From assembly GCA_022702125.1 (NCBI GenBank), contig JAKOND010000047.1:1-61799 (forward strand): DNA of 61,799 nt, in the 5' to 3' direction. Positions 55,189 through 61,799 of this stretch are shown piece after piece. Position 1 is the stretch's first letter; every line of letters begins with the position of its first letter. The notes beneath the pieces are model-generated. The model saw nothing but the letters and a program-made list of their open reading frames with translations, was not told the DNA's origin and did no database searches. Source of the stretch: Burkholderiaceae bacterium. GTDB taxonomy: Bacteria > Pseudomonadota > Gammaproteobacteria > Burkholderiales > Burkholderiaceae_C. Position numbers and translations under genes: made by a program.

Positions 55189-56418
55189 ATGGGCCGACCT
55201 CCGCCGCCTCCGCTCGCCATCCCGTCGCCGACCCCGTCTCGCGCGCCGCTGTGCCTTGCGGCGGCGGTCGCGCTGCTGCTCGCCGGCTGCGCGAGCGGTC
55301 CCGGCACCGGCGGCCGCGGCGCCGGCCGCGACGGCCCGGGCACCCGGCCCGCGGCCGAACTGCTGGCGATCCCGGACGCGCAGCCGCGCATCGAGCCGGT
55401 GCGCAGCGGCGGCCCCAACAAGCCCTACGCGGTGCTGGGCCGCGGCTACCAGCCGCTGCAAGGCGACGTGGCGTACCGCGAGCAGGGCCTGGCCTCCTGG
55501 TACGGCCGGGCCTTCCACGGCAAGTCCACCGCCAGCGGCGAGCCCTACGACATGTACGCGATGAGCGCGGCGCATCCGACGCTGCCGATCCCGAGCTACG
55601 TCCGGGTGCGCAACCCGGCCAACGGCGCCGAGGCGATCCTGCGCGTGAACGACCGCGGCCCGTTCCACGACGGCCGGGTGATCGACCTGAGCTACACCGC
55701 CGCGCTCAAGCTCGGCCTGCTGCGCGGCGTGGCGCCGGTGGAGGTGGAGCGCATCACCTGGCAGGACATCCGCACCGGCGCCTGGCAGCGCGGCGGGCCG
55801 GTGCTGGCGTCGGCGGCCGCGGCACCCGCGCCGGCCGTCGCGGTTCCGCCGGCCGCCGTGGCGGCGGGCGCCGGTGCCTGGCCGCAGGCTCAGGCGCAGC
55901 CGCGGCCGGCGGCGCAACCGCCTGCGCCCTGGACCACCCTGCCCTCGGCGGCGCCCGCGCCGCAGGCTGCCGCGTACGGCGTCGCACCCCCTGCCAGCGA
56001 TGTCGCGTCCTCGACGGCGCTGCCCGACGCGCTCGACGGCGCGGTCGAGCTGCCGGCGCGGGTGCTGCCGGCGGATGCGGTCGTGGGCGTGGCGATGCGG
56101 CCGCAGGACACGCTCCGGGCCGCGCCGCTTCCCGCGGCGGCACCGCCCCTTCCGGCGCCCGAGGCATCGGCTTCCGCGGCCATCGCCGGCTTCTGGGTGC
56201 AGCTCGGCGCCTTCGGCCTGCGCGAGGGCGCCGAGCGGCTGCGGGCGCGCGCCGAGGCCGGGGCGGACGCGTCCGGCGCGCGTTTCGCGATCGTCAGCGA
56301 AGGCGGCCTGCACCGCCTGCAGGCCGGGCCCTTCGCCTCGCGGACACTGGCGCGCGATGCGGCCGGGCGCATCGGCGACGCCCTGCAGCTGTCGCCCGTG
56401 GTGGTCGAGCGGCGCTAG
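55189..56418 (+). CDS. rlpA: Septal-ring lipoprotein lytic transglycosylase RlpA
   Basis: The 409-residue protein has a lipobox LAGC at Cys34. A double-psi beta-barrel domain covers about residues 98-200 (GLASWYGRAFHGKSTASGE, PSYVRVRNPANG, VNDRGPFHDGRVIDLSYTAALKLGL, with the DRGP active-site turn). A long Ala/Pro-rich linker leads to a C-terminal SPOR domain (about 333-409, GFWVQLGAFGLREGAERLR), which binds denuded glycan strands at the septum. RlpA cleaves peptidoglycan glycan strands at division. The last bases overlap the rpsT promoter region. Confidence 0.93.
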   Translation: MGRPPPPPLAIPSPTPSRAPLCLAAAVALLLAGCASGPGTGGRGAGRDGPGTRPAAELLAIPDAQPRIEPVRSGGPNKPYAVLGRGYQPLQGDVAYREQGLASWYGRAFHGKSTASGEPYDMYAMSAAHPTLPIPSYVRVRNPANGAEAILRVNDRGPFHDGRVIDLSYTAALKLGLLRGVAPVEVERITWQDIRTGAWQRGGPVLASAAAAPAPAVAVPPAAVAAGAGAWPQAQAQPRPAAQPPAPWTTLPSAAPAPQAAAYGVAPPASDVASSTALPDALDGAVELPARVLPADAVVGVAMRPQDTLRAAPLPAAAPPLPAPEASASAAIAGFWVQLGAFGLREGAERLRARAEAGADASGARFAIVSEGGLHRLQAGPFASRTLARDAAGRIGDALQLSPVVVERR

Positions 56419-56436
56419 GTTTCGGCCGGTGTTTTA

Positions 56437-56442
56437 TAATCG
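56437..56442 (+). promoter_or_regulatory. rpsT promoter -10 box
   Basis: TATAAT, a perfect -10 hexamer (in TTTTATAATCGCG), lies 42 bp before the rpsT start. No clear -35 is seen at 16-18 bp; the matching region overlaps the rlpA stop. An A-rich leader and the GGAA ribosome-binding site follow. Confidence 0.7.
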
Positions 56443-56484
56443 CGGGCTTTGCTGCATCATCCACAGACACATTAGGAACGAATC

Positions 56485-56796
56485 ATGGCAACCAAGCCGA
56501 AGAAAAAGAACCCCCGTCTCGCGTCGGGCCGCAAGCGCGTCCGCCAGGACGTCAAGATCAACGCAGCCAACACCTCGCTGCGTTCCAAGTACCGCACCGC
56601 CGTGAAGAACGTCGAGAAGGCCTGCGCCGCCGGCGACAAGACCAAGGCCGCCGAGTTCTTCGCCAAGGCCCAGAGCGTCATCGACACCGTGGCCGACAAG
56701 GGCATCTTCCACAAGAACAAGGCAGCGCGCGACAAGAGCCGCCTGGCCGCCCGCGTGAAGACGCTGGCCCTGGCAGCCGCCCCCGCCGCCGCTTAA
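56485..56796 (+). CDS. rpsT: 30S ribosomal protein S20
   Basis: The 103-residue basic protein starts [21 protein letters not shown] and has the S20 helix pattern ([39 protein letters not shown]). It binds 16S rRNA during early 30S assembly. The C-terminus ([11 protein letters not shown]) is about 15 residues longer than in E. coli and Ala-rich. TTAGGA is the ribosome-binding site. It is a single-gene unit with its own -10 box and terminator. Confidence 0.97.
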   Translation: MATKPKKKNPRLASGRKRVRQDVKINAANTSLRSKYRTAVKNVEKACAAGDKTKAAEFFAKAQSVIDTVADKGIFHKNKAARDKSRLAARVKTLALAAAPAAA

Positions 56797-56882
56797 ACCC
56801 CTCCCCCCCACCATTTTCCAGCACGGTCCGGCGCATCGCCGGGCCGCCGTTTGAAACGGGTGCGCTGCAGCAAAGAAAAGGG

Positions 56883-56915
56883 AACCCCGCGCTTCGCAAG
56901 AGGCGCGGGGTTTTT
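56883..56915 (+). terminator. rpsT intrinsic terminator
   Basis: AACCCCGCGC (56883-56892) pairs with GCGCGGGGTT (56903-56912) around a 10-nt loop, followed by a T-rich run (TTTTTCTTT from 56911). It ends rpsT transcription 87 bp after the stop codon. Confidence 0.9.
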
Positions 56916-56950
56916 CTTTGGGCAGCGGGCATCCGCATCCGTACCGGCTT

Positions 56951-56967
56951 GCTCTCTTTTCAATAGC
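56951..56967 (-). repeat. Short intergenic element, copy 2
   Basis: GCTATTGAAAAGAGAGC on the minus strand matches 14 of 17 bases of the element at 20752-20768. It lies in the 207-bp gap (56797-57003) between the rpsT terminator and the glcF stop, which otherwise holds nothing I can identify. Confidence 0.4.
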
Positions 56968-57003
56968 TACGGGCGAAGGTGGAATGCCGGCTCGACCGGG
57001 ATG

Positions 57004-58263
57004 TCACGCGCCATGTTCCGGCTGCAGCATCCGGTCCACCCATTCGATCCAGTGCATCACCGGCGTCTCGGTGCCGCTCTGCAGGTGGGTGATGCAGCCG
57101 ATGTTGGCCGACAGGATCACGCCCGGCGCGGGCGCCTGCAGGTGGCCGAGCTTGCGGTCGCGCAGCCGGGTGGCGATCTCCGGCTGCAGCACCGAGTAGG
57201 TGCCGGCCGAGCCGCAGCACAGGTGCGATTCGCCGAAGGGCGCGAGCGTCACGCCGCAGGCGGCCAGCAGCCCCTCGGTCACCCCGCGCAGCTGCTGCCA
57301 GTGCTGCAGCGTGCAGGGCGGATGGAAGACCGCCGGCGGCGCATCGGCCCGGTCCCGCGCCGCCGGCATCGCGCGCAGCTTCTCCGCCAGCACCGGCGCG
57401 AAGCCGGCCAGGTACTCGCCCGCGTCGCGCGTCAGCCCGGCGATGCGGCGCGCCTTGTCGGCGTAGGCCGGGTCGTCCTTCAGGTGGTGGCCGTATTCGC
57501 GCACCGTGGCGCCGCAGCCCGAGGCGTTCATGACCAGGGCCTCGACCTCGCCGCGCTCGACCGCCGGCCACCAGGCGTCGATGTTGCGCCGCATCTGCGC
57601 CCGCCCGCCTTCCTGGTCGTTGAGGTGGAAGCGCACCGCGCCGCAGCAGCCGGCGTCCGGCGCGAACACCGACTGCACCCCGACGGCGTCCAGCACCCGC
57701 GCGGTGGCCGCGTCGATGGACGGCAGCAGCGCCGGCTGCACGCAGCCGGCCAGCAGCATCGCCTTGCGCGCGTGGGTGGCGGCGGGCAGCCGCCCGGCCG
57801 GCCGCGTGGCGGGCAGCTTGTTCTTGAGCGCCTGCGGCAGCAGCGGCTTCACGGCCCGGCCCAGCGCCACGGCGGGCGCGAACAGCGGGCCGGTCAGGCC
57901 TTCCTTGAGGGCGGCGCGGGCCAGCCGATCCGCCGGCTGCCGGTGGGTGCGTTCCTCCACCACCGCGCGGCCGATGTCGACCAGGTGGCCGTACTGCACG
58001 CCCGAGGGGCAGGTGGTCTCGCAGTTGCGGCAGGTCAGGCAGCGGTCGAGGTGCAGGCGGGTGGACGCGGTGGGCTCGGCGCCTTCGAGCACCTGCTTGA
58101 TCAGGTAGATGCGCCCGCGCGGCGAGTCGAGCTCGTCGCCCAGCACCTGGTAGGTCGGGCAGGTGGCGGAGCAGAAGCCGCAGTGCACGCAGCGCCGCAG
58201 GATGGCCTCGGCCTCCCGGCCCTGCGGCGTGTCCTTGATCCAGTCGGCGAGATGGGTTTGCAT
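57004..58263 (-). CDS. glcF: Glycolate oxidase iron-sulfur subunit GlcF
   Basis: The 419-residue protein carries two ferredoxin-type 4Fe-4S motifs: CVHCGFCSATCP near residue 23 and CLTCRNCETTCP near residue 73. Two CCG-domain copies follow (DAGCCGAVRFHLND and HLCCGSAGTYS) that bind additional cofactors in this family. It passes electrons from the GlcD flavin to the respiratory quinone pool. It is the last gene of glcD-glcE-glcF, 47 bp after glcE. Start MQTHLADWIK. Confidence 0.95.
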   Translation of the reverse strand: MQTHLADWIKDTPQGREAEAILRRCVHCGFCSATCPTYQVLGDELDSPRGRIYLIKQVLEGAEPTASTRLHLDRCLTCRNCETTCPSGVQYGHLVDIGRAVVEERTHRQPADRLARAALKEGLTGPLFAPAVALGRAVKPLLPQALKNKLPATRPAGRLPAATHARKAMLLAGCVQPALLPSIDAATARVLDAVGVQSVFAPDAGCCGAVRFHLNDQEGGRAQMRRNIDAWWPAVERGEVEALVMNASGCGATVREYGHHLKDDPAYADKARRIAGLTRDAGEYLAGFAPVLAEKLRAMPAARDRADAPPAVFHPPCTLQHWQQLRGVTEGLLAACGVTLAPFGESHLCCGSAGTYSVLQPEIATRLRDRKLGHLQAPAPGVILSANIGCITHLQSGTETPVMHWIEWVDRMLQPEHGA

Positions 58264-58310
58264 GGCGTGGGGTGGCTTCGTGCGGGGATCGGGCGGGGGG
58301 CGGACGCGGT

Positions 58311-59426
58311 TCAGAGGTCCGGGTACAGGCGGCCGGGGTTGAAGACGCCGTGCGGATCGAAGACCTGCTTGAGCCGGCGGTGCAGGCGCAGCCGCAGCGG
58401 ATCGGGCGCCTCCAGGAAGCGTCGGGGCTGCGGCGCGCCGTCCCGCGGCGGCGCACGGTCCTGCGCCTGCGGTCCGCGGAAGCGCATCGCATGGCCGCCG
58501 GCGGCCTTCGCCGCGGCCTGCACCGCCGCCAGGTCGTCCGACGCCAGCCAGCGCTGCGCGCCGCCCCACTCGACGAGCGTGTCGCCGCCCAGCGCCAGCG
58601 GCGGCGCGGTGGACGGCAACGCGACGCGCAGCAGCGGCAGCGACGGATCGCGCCAGGCGAACCAGTCGTCGGTCTGCTCGCGCAGGCCCTGCCAGAACGC
58701 CCGCGCGTCGTCGGCATCGAGACGCTTGCCGCCGAGCCCGCGCACCGCGGCGTCGACCGCCGCCTCGGCGCCCGACAGCCGCAGCCACAGCCGGCCGTCG
58801 CGCCAGGCGCTGCCCGACAGCGGCAGCGGCTGCCCGCCCCAGCGGTTGACCGCATCGAGGGCGGCGGCCTGGTCGAAGTCGAAGGCCAGGGTCGCCTCGG
58901 CGCGCGCCACCGGCAGCACCTTGAGCGACACCTCGGTCAGCACGCCCAGCACGCCCACCGCGCCGGCCATCAGCCGGCTCACGTCGTAGCCCGCGACGTT
59001 CTTCATCACCGTGCCGCCGAAGCGCAGCGGCCGGCCCCGGCCGTCCACCATGCGCACCCCGAGCACGAAATCGCGCGGCCGCCCGGCGTAGGCCGCGCGC
59101 GGCCCGCCCAGGCCGCAGGCGACGGCGCCGCCCAGGGTCGCGCCCGGGCCGAAGTGCGGCGGCTCGAAGGCCAGCATCTGGCCGCGCTCGGCCAGCGCGG
59201 CCTCGACCTCGGCCAGCGGCGTGCCGGCGCGGGCGGTCAGCACCAGTTCGGTCGGCTCGTAGTCGACGATGCCGGCCAGGCCGCCGGTGTCGAGCGGCTC
59301 GCCCGCCAGCGCGCCGCCGTAGAAGTCCTTGCTGCCGCCGCCGCGGATGCGCAGCGGCGTGCCGGCGGCGGCGGCCGCGCGGACGCGGGCGGACAGGTCG
59401 TCGAGGAAGGCGTGGGCGGCGGTCAA
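58311..59426 (-). CDS. glcE: Glycolate oxidase FAD-binding subunit GlcE, TTG start
   Basis: The 371-residue protein has the FAD-binding fold of PCMH oxidases: LRIRGGGSKDFYGG, FGPGATLGGAVACGLGGPR, FGGTVMKNVAGYDVSRLMAG and C-terminal FDPHGVFNPGRLYPDL. The start is TTG at 59426; CGGAG, 7 nt upstream, supports it and no ATG or GTG lies nearby in frame. It lies 153 bp after glcD, a wider gap than usual in this operon, with no other gene in it. Confidence 0.92.
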   Translation of the reverse strand: MTAAHAFLDDLSARVRAAAAAGTPLRIRGGGSKDFYGGALAGEPLDTGGLAGIVDYEPTELVLTARAGTPLAEVEAALAERGQMLAFEPPHFGPGATLGGAVACGLGGPRAAYAGRPRDFVLGVRMVDGRGRPLRFGGTVMKNVAGYDVSRLMAGAVGVLGVLTEVSLKVLPVARAEATLAFDFDQAAALDAVNRWGGQPLPLSGSAWRDGRLWLRLSGAEAAVDAAVRGLGGKRLDADDARAFWQGLREQTDDWFAWRDPSLPLLRVALPSTAPPLALGGDTLVEWGGAQRWLASDDLAAVQAAAKAAGGHAMRFRGPQAQDRAPPRDGAPQPRRFLEAPDPLRLRLHRRLKQVFDPHGVFNPGRLYPDL

Positions 59427-59579
59427 GTCGGACTCCGGTCGGGAACGGGGGCGGCGCGCGGGGGGAGCGGGTCGGGAAGAGGCATGCAGGGGCGCGGGGC
59501 GCCGCAGCGACGGGGCACGGGCGGCGGATCGGCGGGGACGGCGGTGCGCATGCCGGTGCCGTGGGTGCGCGGTGCGGCG

Positions 59580-61073
59580 CTAGAAGCGCGGCAGCTCCGG
59601 GAACGGCAGCCCGGCGGCGCCGATGCGCATGCCGCCGTACTCGGCGCAGCGGTGCAGCGTCGGGATCACCTTCTCGGGGTTGAGCAGCCCCTGCGCGTCG
59701 AAGGCGTGCTTGACGCCCAGGAACACCTCGCGCTCGGCCTCGCCGAACTGGGTGCACATCTGGTTGATCTTCTCGATGCCCACGCCGTGCTCGCCGGTGA
59801 CGGTGCCGCCGAGGGCGATGCAGCGCTCCAGGATGTCGGTGCCGAAGGCCTCGGCGCGGCGCAGCGAGTCCGGGTCGTTCGCGTCGAACAGGATCAGCGG
59901 GTGCAGGTTGCCGTCGCCCGCGTGGAACACGTTGGGGCAGCGCATGTCGTACTTGACCTCCATCTCGGCGATGGCGGTCAGCATCTCGGCCAGGCGCTTG
60001 CGCGGGATGGTGCCGTCCATGCAGTAGTAGTCGGGGCTGACGCGGCCGGCGGCCGGGAAGGCGTTCTTGCGGCCGGCCCACAGGCGCATGCGCTCCTCCT
60101 CGGTCTGCGACACCCGCAGCGAGGTGGCGCCGACGCCGGCGAAGACCGCCTCCATGCGGGCCAGCTCCTCGGCGACCTCCTCGGGCGTGCCGTCGCTCTC
60201 GCACAGCAGGATGGCGGCGGCGTCCAGGTCGTAGCCGGCCTGGGCGAAGGGCTCGACCATGCGGGTGGCGGGCCGGTCCATCATCTCCAGGCCGGCCGGG
60301 ATGATGCCGGCGGCGATGACCGCGGCCACCGCGTTGGCGGCCGATTCCAGGTCGGCGAAGCTGGCCATGACGACCCGCGCCAGGCGCGGCTTGGGCACCA
60401 GCTTGACGGTGATCTCGGTGGCCACGCCCAGCATGCCCTCGCTGCCGACGAAGACCGCCAGCAGGTCCAGGCCCGGCGCATCGGGCGACTCGCCGCCCAG
60501 CTCCAGGATCTCGCCCTCCATCGTGACCATGCGCACCCGCAGCACGTTGTGCACCGTCAGGCCGTATTTCAGGCAGTGGACGCCGCCCGAGTTCTCGGCC
60601 ACGTTGCCGCCGATGCTGCAGGCGATCTGGCTCGACGGGTCGGGCGCGTAGTACAGGCCCAGGTGGGCCACCGCCTCGGAGATGGCCAGGTTGCGCACCC
60701 CGGGCTGCACCACCGCCGTGCGGCGCTGCGCGTCCACCGACACGATGCGGTTGAGCTTCGAGAGGCCCAGCAGCACGCCGTCGCCCATCGGCAGCGCGCT
60801 GCCCGACAGGCCGGTGCCCGCGCCGCGCGCCACCACCGGCACGCCCATCGCATGGCAGGTCCGCAGCACCGCCACCACCTGCGCCTCGGTCTCGGGCAGC
60901 GCCACCGCCATCGGTTGCTGGCGGAAGAGCGTCAGGCCGTCGCATTCGTAGGGACGGGTGTCTTCTGCCTGCCAGAGCAGGCAGTGCGCCGGCAGCAGTT
61001 TCGCCAGACGCTCGACGACGGCGCGCTGGCGCCCGGGGTCGACGGCGGCCGACGCGGTCGGGGGTGCGTTCAT
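59580..61073 (-). CDS. glcD: Glycolate oxidase subunit GlcD
   Basis: The 497-residue FAD protein oxidises glycolate to glyoxylate. It shows the FAD-binding ARGAGTGLSGSALP, SIGGNVAENSGGVHCLKYG, VFVGSEGMLGVATEITVKL and the C-terminal GGTVTGEHGVGIEKI with metal-site His. It is the first gene of glcDEF. No glcC regulator is found next to it; the 166 bp upstream (61074-61239) hold the promoter region but no recognisable operator. Confidence 0.95.
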   Translation of the reverse strand: MNAPPTASAAVDPGRQRAVVERLAKLLPAHCLLWQAEDTRPYECDGLTLFRQQPMAVALPETEAQVVAVLRTCHAMGVPVVARGAGTGLSGSALPMGDGVLLGLSKLNRIVSVDAQRRTAVVQPGVRNLAISEAVAHLGLYYAPDPSSQIACSIGGNVAENSGGVHCLKYGLTVHNVLRVRMVTMEGEILELGGESPDAPGLDLLAVFVGSEGMLGVATEITVKLVPKPRLARVVMASFADLESAANAVAAVIAAGIIPAGLEMMDRPATRMVEPFAQAGYDLDAAAILLCESDGTPEEVAEELARMEAVFAGVGATSLRVSQTEEERMRLWAGRKNAFPAAGRVSPDYYCMDGTIPRKRLAEMLTAIAEMEVKYDMRCPNVFHAGDGNLHPLILFDANDPDSLRRAEAFGTDILERCIALGGTVTGEHGVGIEKINQMCTQFGEAEREVFLGVKHAFDAQGLLNPEKVIPTLHRCAEYGGMRIGAAGLPFPELPRF

Positions 61074-61239
61074 GGACTTCTCGTCTCGTGGGGTGAATCG
61101 TCGGGCAGGATGATTCTAGGCAGCGCGCCGCGATGGCGGACAGGGAAATCCCGCGCCATTGGCGCTGTTTTCGGTCGGGCACCCGTGCGCGCGGTCCGAC
61201 GAATCCGCCGGGCCCCGCACCCCGGACGGACCGGCGCGG

Positions 61240-61799
61240 TCAGGCCGGCGCCGGGGGCCGGTGGATGCGCGCGATGAACGGGCTCGGCCGGTCGGCGTGC
61301 GCCAGCAGCACCAGCTGCAGCCGCGCGCGGGTGACGGCGACGTAGAACAGGTTGTCCTCCGCGTCGCCCGCCGCCGCGCCGGCTTCGGCGAAGGCCGGGA
61401 ACTCGCCCGCGCGCAGGTAGGGCAGCACCACCCGGTCGAACTCCAGCCCCTTGACCGCGGCGATGTGGGCCAGGGTGATCGCCCCGGCGGCCCTGGCGCC
61501 GGCCGCGTCCTGCTGCGTCTCGGCGCCGTTGAGCCGGGCGAACAGCTCGGCGATGCTGCCGAAGGAGCGCCCCACCCGGCGCAGGCCCTCGATGTTGCGC
61601 ACCGCCTGCAGCCGCCGGTCGCGCCGCACCAGCACCCGCGCCGCGATCCAGCCGATGTCGAGCGCGTCGACGAAGCGGTCGAGCAGCCCCGCGCCCCGGT
61701 CCTGCTGCGCGATGGCGACCGCCGCCCGCAGCCGGCGCGCCACCGCCGCGTCGGCCTGGCGCAGCACCCGGTTCTCCAGGAAATAGAACAGGTTCTCTG
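61240..61799 (-). CDS. UvrD/Rep-type DNA helicase, C-terminal part only
   Basis: The right window edge cuts the gene; 186 codons of the C-terminus are visible. ITLAHIAAVKGLEFDRVVLPYL is motif V of superfamily-1 helicases and EDNLFYVAVTRARLQLVLL is motif VI with the ATP-sensing Arg. These helicases unwind DNA in repair and replication restart. Whether it is UvrD, Rep or an exonuclease-linked relative cannot be told from this portion. The stop is 167 bp before the glcD start. Confidence 0.85.
   Translation of the reverse strand, partial: ENLFYFLENRVLRQADAAVARRLRAAVAIAQQDRGAGLLDRFVDALDIGWIAARVLVRRDRRLQAVRNIEGLRRVGRSFGSIAELFARLNGAETQQDAAGARAAGAITLAHIAAVKGLEFDRVVLPYLRAGEFPAFAEAGAAAGDAEDNLFYVAVTRARLQLVLLAHADRPSPFIARIHRPPAPA

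Overview
The window is chromosomal DNA of very high G+C content (about 70% by eye, not computed) with tightly packed genes and no intergenic gap above 300 bp. It points to a betaproteobacterium of the Burkholderiales, most likely a Comamonadaceae-type organism such as Variovorax, Xylophilus or Ramlibacter. The reasons are four Bug-family solute receptors, the housekeeping block hda-HAD-pcnB-folK next to purM and an AI-2E/PerM gene, and a glgB-glgC-glgX-treZ-(malQ-treY)-glgA operon. The genus cannot be fixed by reading alone. I saw no tRNA, rRNA, CRISPR array, insertion sequence or prophage.

Layout. 1-9.2 kb: truncated trmJ, suhB, a FUSC membrane protein, an MscS channel, glycerate kinase, three small genes of unknown function and a YihY/BrkB membrane protein. 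9.2-15.3 kb: an IclR regulator divergent from a probable catabolic operon (lactonase-type amidohydrolase, two Bug receptors, CaiB/BaiF CoA-transferase, citrate-synthase-fold lyase), with a perfect 17-bp palindrome in the shared promoter region. 15.4-17.4 kb: a cpdB-type lipoprotein phosphoesterase. 17.5-24 kb: a LysR regulator divergent from Bug, PdxA-like, enolase-superfamily dehydratase, KDG/L-KDA-type lyase and a Tat-exported beta-propeller; this looks like uptake and breakdown of a sugar acid. 24-27.6 kb: an atypical SDR, an iron-sulfur flavin reductase, a small secreted basic protein and a fourth Bug receptor.

27.6-30.8 kb holds the most interesting unit: four genes joined by 4-bp start/stop overlaps that encode an acyl-CoA-dehydrogenase-like protein, a PIG-L deacetylase, a NodS-like methyltransferase and a family-2 glycosyltransferase. 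I know of no established function for this set. It lies directly downstream of a complete glycogen/trehalose operon (30.9-45.9 kb) in which MalQ and TreY are fused into one chain of about 1,700 residues and GlgA carries a low-complexity N-terminal extension of about 210 residues.

46-56.8 kb is core genome: folK, pcnB, a HAD phosphatase, hda, purM, an AI-2E/PerM protein, a SirB1-type protein, murJ, rlpA and rpsT with a clear terminator. 57-61.1 kb encodes glycolate oxidase (GlcD, GlcE, GlcF), which links logically to the glycerate kinase at the other end. The window ends inside a UvrD-type helicase gene.
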